A DNA stretch of 64,000 nucleotides from RPQJ01 sp963744735 (lineage in GTDB: Bacteria; Pseudomonadota; Gammaproteobacteria; Steroidobacterales; Steroidobacteraceae): positions 62,001-126,000 of the forward strand of contig CAVUVH010000007.1 of the NCBI GenBank assembly GCA_963744735.1, read 5' to 3'. Positions 45,010 to 55,132 of the stretch are shown here, piece by piece. Under the pieces are notes generated by a model that was not told where the DNA came from, searched no databases, and saw only the letters and a list, made by a program, of their open reading frames with translations. Within the stretch, counting starts at the first letter, position 1, and each line of letters opens with the position of its first letter. The position numbers and the translations under genes are program-made.

Positions 45010-46852
45010 TTGGCGACAGAATCTGCAGGCATCGGACTCGGCCACGCGGTGGTCCTGCTGGCCGCCGCCGTCATCGCCGTGCCGATCTTCCGCAAGCTCG
45101 GGCTGGGTGCCGTGCTGGGTTACCTGAGCGCCGGCCTGCTGATCGGGCCGTTCGGGCTCGGGCTGTTCCACGACCCGGAAGCGATCCTGCACGTCGCCGA
45201 ACTCGGCGTGGTGCTGTTCCTGTTCCTGATCGGGCTCGAGATGCGCCCGACCAAGCTCTGGGCCTTGCGCCGTGACATCTTCGGCCTCGGCCTCGCGCAG
45301 GTGCTGTCGTGTGGCGCGCTGCTCGCGGGAGTGGCCATGGCGTTCGGCTGGACGCCGGCCGTGGCCTTGATCGGCGCCATGGGGTTCGTGCTGTCCTCCA
45401 CGGCCGTGATCATGAAGATGCTCGACGAGCGTGGCGAGACGGCCTCGCCCGCAGGCCAGCGCGCGGTGTCGATCCTGCTGCTCGAGGATCTCTCGATCAT
45501 TCCGCTGCTCGCGCTGGTCGCGTTCCTCGCGATCGCACAGGGCACGGGCGTCGTAGCTGCGCGTCCAGCCTGGATCTCGGTGCTGGTTGCGCTGGCTGCG
45601 ATCGGAGGATTGATCGCTGCCGGCCGCTGGGCGATCAACCCGCTGTTCCGCATCGTGGCGGCGCTCGGTGGCCGTGACGTCATGACCGCCGCTGCGCTGC
45701 TGGTCGTGCTCGGCGCGGCACTGTTCATGCAGTGGGGCGGCCTGTCGATGGCGCTCGGTGCGTTCATCGCGGGCGTGCTGCTGTCCGAATCGACCTTCCG
45801 TCACCAGCTCGAGACCGACATCGAGCCGTTCCGCGGCATCCTGCTCGGGCTGTTTTTCCTGTCGGTCGGCATGTCGCTCGACCTGGCCGTCGTCGCCGGG
45901 GACTGGCAGCTCGTGCTGTCCGGGGTGCTGGCGTTCATGGTGGTGAAGGCAGCGGGCATCTATGCCGTCGCGCGCCTCTTTGGCGCGGATCATCGCGAGG
46001 CCATCAAGCGCGCGGCGCTGTTTGCCCAGGGCGGCGAGTTTGCCTTCGTGCTGTACGCGGCTGCGCTGTCGGCCGGCATCTTCGATGCCCGTGCCGGCGC
46101 CGTCATGGCCGCGATCGTCATCCTGTCGATGGCGCTGACGCCGGTCGTGGTGCTGCTGCTGGACCGCTTCCTGCCGCCGCCGCCGGTGTCGATGGATGGG
46201 ATCGAGGAGCCGGCCTGCCTCACCGGGCGCGTCCTCGTCATCGGCTTCGGCCGCTTCGGCCAGGTGGTGAGCCAGCCGCTGCTCGCGCGCGATGTCGATG
46301 TCTCGATCATCGACGCCGACGTCGACATGATCCGCGCGGCCGCCAGCTTCGGCTTCAAGGTGTACTACGGCGACGGGTCGCGGCTCGACGTGCTGCGAAC
46401 CTCGGGCGCGGGCAAGGCCGATGCGATCCTGGTCTGCATCGACAAGCCGGCGCTGGCCGACAGGATCGTCGCCCTGGCGAAGGACGAGTTCCCGCACACC
46501 CGCCTCTACGTGCGTTCATTCGATCGCGGCCACACGCTGCGACTGATCCAGGCCGGCGTCGACTACCAGGTGCGCGAGACGTTCGAGTCGGCGATGGCCT
46601 TCGGCGCGCAGGTGCTGCGCGGGCTCGGCTACTCCGCCGAGGAGGTGACCGCGACCATGGCGGACGTACGCCAGCGCGATGAAGACCGGCTGGGGCTGCA
46701 GCTGATCGGCGGCGTGATGGCGGGTCGCTCGCTGATGCGCAACAACCAGGTCCACGCCGGAACCTGCGCCGTTGACGCGCCCGAAACACGAGGGGCGTGC
46801 GCTGAACCCCGAGGCGGCGGACGCTGCAGGCAGGGGCGCGAGCGATTCCTGA
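45010..46852 (+). CDS. KefB/KefC-type monovalent cation:proton antiporter (frame break)
   Basis: About 613 residues from TTG 45010, which has GGGAGG seven bases upstream. Twelve helices of the CPA2 family come first (GAVLGYLSAGLLIGPFGLG, VVLFLFLIGLEMRP), then an RCK/TrkA-N domain near residues 400-520 (VLVIGFGRFGQVVSQPLLA). The potassium-efflux family protects against electrophiles. Near 46760 one extra base diverts the frame; corrected, the tail reads PAPLTRPKHEGRALNPEAAD and stops at TGA 46850-46852 rather than 46911. No KefF/KefG ancillary gene is adjacent. Confidence 0.87.
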
Positions 46853-46934
46853 GGCCATCGACGCCGCAGGTGGCACCGCGCCTGCGGCTCGCTTGCCTCT
46901 GGCACCGCTGATTGCCCAGAATTCCAGCCCCTTC

Positions 46935-46960
46935 TCCCTAATCCCTAATCCTTAATCCCT
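46935..46960. repeat. TCCCTAA heptamer tandem repeat
   Basis: Three full units and one partial unit of TCCCTAA (third unit TCCTTAA) end four bases before the S9 peptidase ATG. Similar CCCTAAT-type tracts occur between genes in Xanthomonadaceae, from general knowledge. Here it occupies the ribosome-binding region, where no AGGAGG is seen. Confidence 0.6.
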
Positions 46961-46963
46961 GCC

Positions 46964-48904
46964 ATGCACGTCACCCGCTGCCTGCGTTTGCCCTCGCCGT
47001 CCTGTTCGCGATGGCGGCTGGGGCCGAGCCCGCCGCAACCGTGGTGCCCAAGCCCGACGCACTGGTGGCCGACGGCATTCCGCCGGTGCCGGCGGGGCTG
47101 GCGCAACGCACGCGCCCGTACATGGAATTCCGCACGGCCAGTTTCCAGGGCTGGCATCCGGTCGACCGGTCGATCCTGATCCTGACGCGCTTCGGCAACA
47201 CCAACCAGGTGCACCGCGTCGCGCGTCCCGGCGCCGACCGCACGCAGCTCAGCTTCGAGGAAGACCGCATCAGCGGCGCGCAGCACTCGCCCGGCAAGGG
47301 CGATGTGACCGTGCTGATCAAGGACATTGGCGGCGACGAGTTCTTCCAGTTCCATGCGCTGGCGGGAGGCCGGCTGGCGCTGTTGACCGATGGCAGGAGC
47401 CGCAACCAGTTCGGTGCATGGAGTCATGACGGCGAGCTGATCGGGTATTCGTCGACACGTCGCAACGGTACCGACACGGATCTCTATGTCATGAATCCGC
47501 GCGATCCGAAGACCGATCGGCGGGTCGCGGAGCGCAGCGGCGGCGGCTGGTCCTTCCAGGACTTTTCCCGCGACAAGTCACGGGGCCTGGTGCTGGAGTA
47601 CGTCTCGGTCACCAAGTCGAACCTGTGGCTGCTCGACCTCGCGAGCGGTGTGCTGCGGCCGATCGGCGATCACGGGAAGGCGATTGCCTACGGCGCGGCA
47701 CGGTTTGCGCCGGACGGCACGCTCTGGGTCACCTCGGACGAAGGTTCGGACTTCCAGCGGCTGGGCACGATCGACTTGCGCAGCGGCCGGTTCACGCCGC
47801 GCGCACCCGAGACCCGCTGGGATGTCGAGGAGTTTGCCATCGCGCCCGACGGCAGCTTCATCGCCTATGAGGTCAACGAGGCCGGCCGCAGCGTGCTGCG
47901 CATCCTCGACACCGCCACCGGATCAGTACGCACGCCGACACTGCCGATGGGCACGATCGGCGGCATCGAGGTTGCGCCCTGGGGCGAGATCGGCTTCACG
48001 TTCACCTCGGCGCGCAGTCCGGCGGACGCCTACTCGGTCGATCCGAAGACGCTGGCCGTCACGCGCTGGACGAGCAGCGAGACCGGCGGACTCGATGCGG
48101 GCATGAATGCGGAGCCCGAACTCATCACGGTGACGAGTTTCGATGATCTGCCGCTGTCAGGATTCCTCTACCGTCCGGATCCCGCGCGATTCCCGGGTCC
48201 GCGCCCGCTGCTGATCAGCATCCACGGCGGGCCCGAGAGCCAGTCGCGCCCGACCTTCCTCGGGCGCAGCAATTACCTGCTGAACGAGCTTGGCATCGCG
48301 ATTTTCCTGCCCAACGTGCGCGGCTCGACCGGGTACGGCAAGCGCTTCGTCAGTCTCGACAACGGCCCGTTCAGGCGCGAAGACTCGGTTCGCGACATCG
48401 GCGCGTTCCTCGATGCCCTGGCCGCGGGACCCGCGACTCGATGCCGCGCGCTTCGCCGTCACCGGCGGTTCCTACGGCGGTTACATGTGCTACGCGAGCG
48501 CCATTCACTTTGGCGACCGCCTGCGCGGGGCCAATTGCGTCGTGGCGATCTCGAGCTTCGTCACCTTCCTCGAGAACACCCAGGGCTATCGGCGTGACCT
48601 GCGCCGGGTCGAGTACGGCGATGAGCGTGACCTGAAGCAGCGCCGCAAGCTGGAGGAGATCTCGCCGCTGACGCGCTCGAGCGAAATCCGCATGCCGCTG
48701 CTGGTGGTGACCGGGGCCAACGACCCGCGCGTGCCCGCCAGCGAGGCCGACCAGATCGTGCGGGCGGTGCGGGCGCACGGAAGGCAGGCGTGGCACCTGC
48801 TGGCGATGGACGAGGGGCACGGCTACGCCAAGAAGGCCAACCAGGACTACCAGTTCTGGACCAGCCTGATGTTCTGGGAGCAGACGCTGTTGCGCGACAA
48901 TTGA
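46964..48904 (+). CDS. S9 family (prolyl oligopeptidase-type) peptidase (frame breaks)
   Basis: About 645 residues from ATG 46964. The signal peptide (MHVTRCL then FALAVLFAMAAGAEP) is interrupted near 46985 by two extra bases; another extra base near 48432 interrupts the catalytic domain. A seven-blade-type propeller (residues 40-380) contains repeated W/Y-S-x-D-G-x-x-I/L-Y strands. The hydrolase domain has VTGGSYGGYMCYAS (nucleophile Ser), TGANDPRVP (Asp) and MDEGHGY (His). It cleaves peptides, probably in the periplasm. A heptamer repeat lies immediately before the start codon. Confidence 0.85.
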
Positions 48905-48933
48905 CGGCCTGACCGCGCAGGCGCGTGGCGGCG

Positions 48934-49916
48934 CTACTTGCTGTGGAACGGGTACGCGCTCGAGTCGGTGCCTTTTCTCGGCGGAATCTTCAGCGACAGG
49001 ATCATCGTCAGCGCCAGCACGGCGACGGTGAACAGCAGCGACCACGCGACCGGGATCTTGTAGATGTCGATCAGCAGCATCTTGGCGCCGATGAACACCA
49101 GCACGATCGCCAGGCCGTAGGACAGCAGGTGGAACTTCTCGTGCATCCCGGCGAGCAGGAAGTACATCGCGCGCAGGCCGAGGATCGCGAAGACATTTGA
49201 CGTCAGCACGATGAACGGGTCGGTCGTGATGGCGAAGATCGCCGGGATCGAATCGACCGCGAACACGACGTCGACGATGCCGATCAGGATGATCACGACG
49301 AACAGCGGCGTGGCCAGTCTTCACGCCGTCGCGGACGGTGAAGAACTTCTCGCCGTCGTAGTCTGGCGAAATCTTCATGTGCCGGCGGATCCACTTCAGC
49401 GCCGGATTGGCCTCGAGGTCGGGCTCGTGGCCGGTCGCGAGCCACATCTTGATGCCGGTAAACACCAGGAATGCGCCGAAGAAATACAGGATCCAGTGAA
49501 ACCGGGCGATCAGCCAGGCGCCCACCAGGATCATGATGGCGCGCAGCACCAGCGCGCCCAGGATGCCGAACATCAGCACGCGCTTCTGGTACTCGGCGGG
49601 CACGGCGAAGTAGGTGAACACCATCAGGAAGACGAAGATGTTGTCGACCGCCAGCGCCTTCTCGACCAGGTAGCCGGTGACGAACTCGAGCGCCTTGGCG
49701 TTGGCGGTCTCGTCGCCGCGGGCGCCGCCCAGGTACCACCACAGCCCGCCGACGAAGACGAATGACACGGCGACCCAGATCAGCGACCAGACCGTCGCCT
49801 CCTTCATGGTCACCTTGTGCGCGCCCTGCCTCTCCATGGCGAAGAAGTCGACCGCGAGGGCGGCCAGGACGAAGAGGACGAACAACGTCCACATCAGCGG
49901 GTGTGCCGGTCGACAT
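48934..49916 (-). CDS. TerC family membrane protein (two extra bases)
   Basis: About 326 residues, ATG 49916 (or 49919). One extra C near 49900 splits the start (MSTGTP|LMWTLFVLFVLAAL) and one near 49312 splits the second half. Seven to nine helices. YLVEKALAVDNIFVFLMVF and VDVVFAVDSIPAIFAITTDP carry the two conserved D-N / D-S membrane acidic motifs of TerC. TerC/Alx proteins act in tellurite resistance and manganese export or metal supply to secreted enzymes. Sequence alone does not choose between these. It converges with the S9 peptidase, 29 bases apart. Confidence 0.85.
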
Positions 49917-50122
49917 CATCGCAATGGATTCCGTGTTTGCGTGAGGGCAGGGCGGGCTCAGCCGCCCGTCAATCCCAGCTGGCGGACAGTGTGACCCGCC
50001 GCCGCGAGGAATGCGAACGCGACGCCGCTGGAGAGCGCCGCGCTCACGATGACGATGCCGGCGCCGGCATGGATGGACGTCGGCTCGGCGGGACACGATA
50101 TCTTGCCGCCGGCAAGGTAACC

Positions 50123-51681
50123 ATGGGACTTCAGACAATCATGCCGATCCGGGGACGGGCGTTGGCCCTCGTCGCCAGCCTCGCCCTCGCGGGCTGCTCG
50201 AGCCTGCCGCCGCGGCCCGAACTGCCCGAGCAGTCTGCCGTGCCGGTGGCCACGGGCACGGTGCTGGACGAGCTGATCGGCAAGGCAGAGGCCGCGAACC
50301 CGGGCAAGTCCGGCTTCCGCCTGCTGCGCGAAGGCCCGGAGGCCTTCGTGCTCCGATCGCGCAGCGCGCTCCTGGCGGGCCGCAGCCTGGACGTGCAGAC
50401 CTACATCTGGCACGTCGACGACACCGGGGCCTTCCTGGTGAAGCGTGTGCTCGAGGCGGCGGACCGGGGCGTCAAGGTGCGCCTGCTGGTCGACGACATG
50501 GACGCGCGTTCCAAGCATTACGCCTTCGCGGCGCTCGCTGCCCATCCCGGCATCGAAGTGCGCATGTTCAACCCGTTCGGCTCGCGCACCGGCTCGCTGC
50601 GCTTTGCCTTCGAGGCGCTCGGCAGCTTCAGTCGCATCAACCGGCGGATGCACAACAAGACGTGGATCGTCGACAACCGCATCGCGATCGTCGGCGGCCG
50701 CAACCTCGGTGACGAATACTTCGGTGCGAGCGACGAGGTGAATTTCGTCGACCTCGACTTCGCGATGGTCGGCCCGATCGTGCGCGAGGCTTCCGCGTCA
50801 TTTGATCGCTACTGGAATTCTCCCGCCGCCTACCCGATGCGGCTGCTCGATCCGGCGGCGGTGTCGTCCGAGGCGCTGGCCCAGTTGCGGCTGGCGGTCG
50901 CGGACCTCGTGCCGAAGGCCGCGACCCATCCTTTCGCGCAGGAACTCCGCGACAACGATTCGATCCAGCGACTCATCGCCGGCGACTGGACCATGCACTG
51001 GACCGCGGACTACCGCTTCGTCGCCGACGACCCCGCCAAGGCACTCGGCAAGCAGCATGGGTTGGGCGGTTCGAAGGTGCTGGAAGCCATCGCACCGGAA
51101 CTGCAGGGCGCCGAGCGCCAGATCACGATCATTTCGCCGTACTTCGTTCCGGGCAAGGTTGGCACGGAATGGCCTGGTGCGACACGTGGATCGCGGTGTC
51201 GATGTGCGGGTGCTGACGAACTCGCTGGCCGCCAACGACGTCGCGATGGTCTACGGGGGATATTCGCAGTCCCGCCCCGACCTGCTGCGCGGCGGCGTGC
51301 AGTTGTGGGAACTCAAGCCCCTGGCAGGCAGCGGGACGCAGCAGAGCCTGTTCGGCTCCTCCGGCGCCAGCCTGCACACCAAGGCGCTGGCGACGGACTC
51401 CAGCCGCGTGTTCGTCGGCAGTTACAACATCGATCCGCGCTCGACCTCGCTCAACTGCGAGCAGGGTGTGTTCGTCGCCGAACCAGTGCTCGCGCGACAG
51501 CTCGAGGCACTGTTTGCGCAGGAGTCCGGCCCGAGTCGTGCCTGGGCGGTCACGCTGGTCGAAGGCAAGGTGCACTGGAGCGACGGCCAGGAGATCCTTC
51601 GACGCTTCGCCCATGGCCTCGGGCGGGCAGAAGTTCCAGGCCTGGATTGCCAGGGTGCTGCCGATCAATTCGCAGCTCTAG
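50123..51681 (+). CDS. phospholipase D family lipoprotein (two extra bases)
   Basis: About 518 residues. ATG 50123 is five bases after AAGGT. A lipoprotein signal ends ALVASLALAGCSS. Two HKD motifs: MHNKTWIVDN near residue 177, followed by GGRNLGDEYF, and LHTKALATDSSRVFVGSYN near residue 417. Single-base gains near 51170 and 51605 break the frame; corrected, the end is ASGGQKFQAWIARVLPINSQ at TAG 51679-51681. It is a predicted envelope phosphodiesterase, possibly cardiolipin synthase-like. It shares the family with the gene at 3012-4600 but differs in sequence, so the two are not a recent duplication. Confidence 0.86.
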
Positions 51682-51737
51682 CCGGTGGATTTGTGCGCAG
51701 GCATGCGCGACGATGGCCCGCAGGAGCCTTGATCGCC

Positions 51738-52664
51738 ATGCCGCAGACCTTCGACTACTCGCGCATCCCCGACCTGCCGGATTCGGTTTTCGTGGCGCCG
51801 CTGCAGCGCCCCGCCGGCCTGCGCGAGGACTGGCTGGAACCGGCGCAGCGCAGGTACGACCAGGCCGAACACCGCATCTGGGACGATCTCTACGCACGGC
51901 AGATCGAGCTGATGCCGGGCCATGCCTGCCGCGAGTTCATGCGCGGCCTCGAGCGGCTGAACCTCGGCCGGGGCGGCGTGCCGGACTTCGACGTCATCAG
52001 CAGCGAATTGCGCGGCCTGACGGGCTGGAGCGTCGTGCCGGTGCCGATGCTGATTCCCGACCATGTGTTCTATTACCACCTGGCCAACCGTCGCTTCCCG
52101 GCCGGCAACTTCATCCGCAGCCGCGAGCAGTTCGACTACATCCAGGAACCCGACGTCTTCCACGACGTGTTCGGCCACGTGCCGCTGCTGACGGACCCGA
52201 TCTTTGCCAGTTACATGGAGGCCTACGGCCGCGCAGGCTGGAAGGCGCTCAGGTTCAATCGCCTGAAGGCGCTGAGCGCGCTCTACTGGTACACGGTGGA
52301 ATTCGGGCTGATCCTCGAGGACGACGGGTTGCGCATCTATGGCGCGGGCATCCTGTCGGGGCCGACCGAAACCGTGTTCTCGCTCGAGGGCCGCTCGCCG
52401 AATCGCATCCATCTCAACGTCGATCGCGTGATGCGCACGGACTACACCATCTCCGACCTGCAGGCGACGTACTTCGTGATCGAGTCCTTCCGCGAGCTGT
52501 TCCACCTGACCGAGCAGCGCGGCTTCGAACCCATCTATGAATCGCTCGCGCCGGGCTTCCAGTACGCGAAGACGGCGGCGCTCGATACGGACCACGTCTA
52601 TCATCGGGGCACGCAGGAGTACGAGCTGCGCGGCGGTCGCGGTTCCGGGGCCCGGCCGGCCTGA
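51738..52664 (+). CDS. phhA: phenylalanine 4-monooxygenase
   Basis: 308 residues from ATG 51738, with AGGAG eleven bases upstream. The iron ligands of aromatic amino-acid hydroxylases are visible: H142 and H147 in EPDVFHDVFGHVPLL and E188 in YTVEFGLI. IPDHVFYYHLANRRFPAGNF and GILSGPTETVFS are conserved family segments. It is monomeric-type and lacks an ACT regulatory domain, as bacterial enzymes do. It converts phenylalanine to tyrosine with a pterin cofactor. No pterin dehydratase (phhB) is next to it. Frame intact. Confidence 0.93.
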   Translation: MPQTFDYSRIPDLPDSVFVAPLQRPAGLREDWLEPAQRRYDQAEHRIWDDLYARQIELMPGHACREFMRGLERLNLGRGGVPDFDVISSELRGLTGWSVVPVPMLIPDHVFYYHLANRRFPAGNFIRSREQFDYIQEPDVFHDVFGHVPLLTDPIFASYMEAYGRAGWKALRFNRLKALSALYWYTVEFGLILEDDGLRIYGAGILSGPTETVFSLEGRSPNRIHLNVDRVMRTDYTISDLQATYFVIESFRELFHLTEQRGFEPIYESLAPGFQYAKTAALDTDHVYHRGTQEYELRGGRGSGARPA

Positions 52665-52804
52665 CGCCGTCGCTGCCGGTCAGGCCTGCTCCGGGGTGCC
52701 GGGCCACCCTGAATCCGATCCCCGGCGGCGGGCGATTACTGACCGTAGCGCGCCCCTTGCGGCGCCACGATTCTGGAGCCGGCATGCCCGGCGGGAGGTC
52801 TTCG

Positions 52805-53125
52805 ATGCAGCGCCTGTCAGCCGTCCTGATCGCCACGTTGATGGTCGCGGGCTGTGGCTTCGATGCCCAGGTCGCCGTGCAGGGCCCGCAGGCGGCGCAG
52901 GATGCCCTGCTGGCCAGCGATCTCCCGGGCGAGCGGGGCGAGGCCCTGCCCGAGGGGCATCCGCCGCTCTATCGCAGCGGCCCCACGCTGCCTCCCGGGC
53001 ACCCGGCCATCCTGCCGCCCGGTCACCCGCCGATCCCCGCCGGCGATTGCCCGGCCGGCGGCATGCGCGGCTTCGGCTCGGTACCCGCCGACGCCGTGGC
53101 CGAGCCGGAGATCGTCAGCACCTGA
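52805..53125 (+). CDS. small lipoprotein with GHP repeats
   Basis: 106 residues from ATG 52805, six bases after GGGAGG. A lipoprotein signal ends LIATLMVAGCGF. The mature part contains three spaced proline-histidine units (EGHPPLY, PGHPAIL, PGHPPIP), then GDCPAGGMRGFGS. The His-Pro periodicity suggests metal binding, unproven. I know of no characterised homologue. It precedes a PPIase, a HupE/UreJ-type protein and a flavoprotein on the same strand; the gap to the PPIase is 121 bases. Confidence 0.65.
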   Translation: MQRLSAVLIATLMVAGCGFDAQVAVQGPQAAQDALLASDLPGERGEALPEGHPPLYRSGPTLPPGHPAILPPGHPPIPAGDCPAGGMRGFGSVPADAVAEPEIVST

Positions 53126-53246
53126 GCCAGGCGGAATCGTGTGGCACGAGAGACTGGCCTGCGCGGCATGATTGGGTAGACTTGCGGCCCCCGACGCTGC
53201 GGCCCAGGAATGGGCAGCCGGTCGTGTCCCCGTTGAGGATCGCCGC

Positions 53247-54086
53247 TTGGATTTCCGCCGTATCGTTCGCGAGCCGCTGCTGCATTTCCTGCTGCTCGGC
53301 CTGGCACTGTTCGCCTGGTTCGGCCGGGTTGCGCCCGACGACGACGGCGCCCGCCGCATCGTCGTCACCCAGGCGCAGGTGGACCTGCTGGCGACCCAGT
53401 TCGCCGCCACCTGGAACCGGCCGGCGACTCCGCAGGAGCTGAACGGGCTGGTCGATTCCTTCATCCGCGACGAGATCCTGTATCGCGAGGGCAAGGCGCT
53501 CGGGCTCGACCGCGACGACGCCGTGGTCAAGCGTCGGGTGCGGCAGAAGCTGGATGTCATGTTCGAGGAGTCGCTCGCGCAGAATCCGCCAACCGATGCG
53601 GACCTGGAAGCCTACCTGCGCGCTCATCCGGACGCCTTCCGCCGGCCGCCGATGGTCACTTTCCAGCAGCTCTATTTCGGTGCGGAAGCGGGCAGCGAGG
53701 CTCGTGCGGTTGCGGCGCTTGCGGCCCTTGGCGACGGTGCGGATCCCGCCGGACTCGGCCAGGGAACGCTGTTGCCGGGGCACCTGGACGACACACCGCT
53801 CGATCTCGTCGCGCGCGATTTCGGCGCACAGTTCGCCGAGCAGCTGTCGCAGCTGCCGGCGGGCGAATGGGCGGGCCCGGTGAATTCCGGCTTCGGCGTG
53901 CACCTGGTCCGCGTGCAGGCGCTGCAGCCGGCGCAACTGCCGTCCCTGCCCGAGGTCCGCGAAGTCGTTGCGCGCGAATGGGAAAATGACCGGCGCCAGC
54001 GCGCGCATGAAGAAGCCTTCACGCGCCTGCGTGCCGAGTACGCGGTCGACATCCAGGCCAGGCTTCCCGGAATGCCGTCGTCTTGA
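53247..54086 (+). CDS. membrane-anchored parvulin-type peptidyl-prolyl isomerase
   Basis: 279 residues from TTG 53247 (GAGG eight bases upstream; the open frame extends further up). A single anchor (LLHFLLLGLALFAWFGRV) is followed by a SurA/PrsA-like helical N-domain (LVDSFIRDEILYREGKALGL). A parvulin-like domain then contains PMVTFQQLYFG and SGFGVHLVRVQAL. It would fold or chaperone periplasmic proteins. Its TGA overlaps the TTG start of the HupE gene (TTGA), so the two are coupled. Frame intact. Confidence 0.8.
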   Translation: MDFRRIVREPLLHFLLLGLALFAWFGRVAPDDDGARRIVVTQAQVDLLATQFAATWNRPATPQELNGLVDSFIRDEILYREGKALGLDRDDAVVKRRVRQKLDVMFEESLAQNPPTDADLEAYLRAHPDAFRRPPMVTFQQLYFGAEAGSEARAVAALAALGDGADPAGLGQGTLLPGHLDDTPLDLVARDFGAQFAEQLSQLPAGEWAGPVNSGFGVHLVRVQALQPAQLPSLPEVREVVAREWENDRRQRAHEEAFTRLRAEYAVDIQARLPGMPSS

Positions 54087-55096
54087 GCGCCCCGTTGCGC
54101 ACTGCGGCGCTGTGGCTCGTGCTGCTGCTGGCCGGCTTCGCCACGGCGCAGGCCGACGAGTTTCGCCCCGCCTACCTGCAGCTGCGGCAGCTCGACGCAA
54201 CGACCTACGACGTGCTGTGGAAGGTGCCGGCCATCGACGCCAGCACCACGCTGCGGGTACGGCCCGTCTTTCCCGCCGGCACCCGCGCGCTGACGGAGCC
54301 GGTCAGCAGCTTTGCCGGCAATGCGGCGGTGCTGCGCTGGAAGGTGGCGGCAGACGGCGGCCTGACCGGCAAGGACATCGAGTTTCCGGGGCTCGCCGAG
54401 ACACGCATCGACGTGCTGGTGCGCCTGGAACGCAGCGACGGCACCGAGCAGCTGGGCCGGGTGCTGGCGGTCGACCCGCGCTTCACGGTGACGGCGAGCC
54501 CGGGCCCGTTCGAGGTCGTGCAGACCTACACGCTGCTCGGCATCGGCCACATCCTGCTGGGCTTCGATCACCTGCTGTTCGTGCTGGCGCTGCTGCTGCT
54601 GGTGCAGGGTACGCGCCGCCTGGTCGTGACCATCACCGCGTTCACGCTCGCGCACAGCGTCACGCTGGTGTTCGCGACGCTCGGGCTGCTGCAGGTGCCG
54701 GGTCCGCCCGTCGAGGCGATGATCGCGCTGTCGATCGTCTTCGTGGCCAGCGAGATCGTGCACGGCCGCCAGGGCCGGCCTGGCCTGACGCAACGGTATC
54801 CCTGGATCGTCGCGTTCGCCTTCGGCCTGCTGCACGGCCTGGGTTTCGCCGGCGCGCTGGCCGAAGTGGGGCTGCCGCAGGCGTCCATTCCGCTCGCGCT
54901 GCTGTTCTTCAACGTCGGCGTCGAGATCGGGCAGCTGCTGTTCATCGCCGGCGTCCTGCTGCTGATCGCGCTTGGCCGGCGCATCCTGGCGCTGGCCGGC
55001 CGCAGCGAGTTGCCGGAGTGGCTCATGCGCATACCGCCGTATGCGATCGGCGGGATGGCCAGCTACTGGGTCTTCGAGCGCGTCTCGGCGTTCTGA
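54083..55096 (+). CDS. HupE/UreJ family membrane protein
   Basis: 337 residues from TTG 54083. A signal peptide ending TAQADEF leads to a beta-rich periplasmic domain (residues 25-150). Six or so helices follow with LLGIGHILLGFDHLLFVLAL, FTLAHSVTLVF and FGLLHGLGFAGAL, whose histidines match HupE/UreJ, proteins linked to nickel or cobalt uptake for hydrogenase and urease. No hydrogenase or urease gene is present here, so the metal and target are open. It is coupled to the PPIase upstream and 36 bases from the flavoprotein downstream. Confidence 0.85.
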   Translation: MSAPLRTAALWLVLLLAGFATAQADEFRPAYLQLRQLDATTYDVLWKVPAIDASTTLRVRPVFPAGTRALTEPVSSFAGNAAVLRWKVAADGGLTGKDIEFPGLAETRIDVLVRLERSDGTEQLGRVLAVDPRFTVTASPGPFEVVQTYTLLGIGHILLGFDHLLFVLALLLLVQGTRRLVVTITAFTLAHSVTLVFATLGLLQVPGPPVEAMIALSIVFVASEIVHGRQGRPGLTQRYPWIVAFAFGLLHGLGFAGALAEVGLPQASIPLALLFFNVGVEIGQLLFIAGVLLLIALGRRILALAGRSELPEWLMRIPPYAIGGMASYWVFERVSAF

Positions 55097-55132
55097 CGGC
55101 CTCCCTGCCACAAATTGCCGGAGTCTTCCTGA

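Noticed and set aside
3012..51681. Recent duplication of the two phospholipase D lipoprotein genes
   Set aside because: The two proteins share the paired HKD layout and lipoprotein signal, but the sequences between motifs differ widely, so they are old paralogues.
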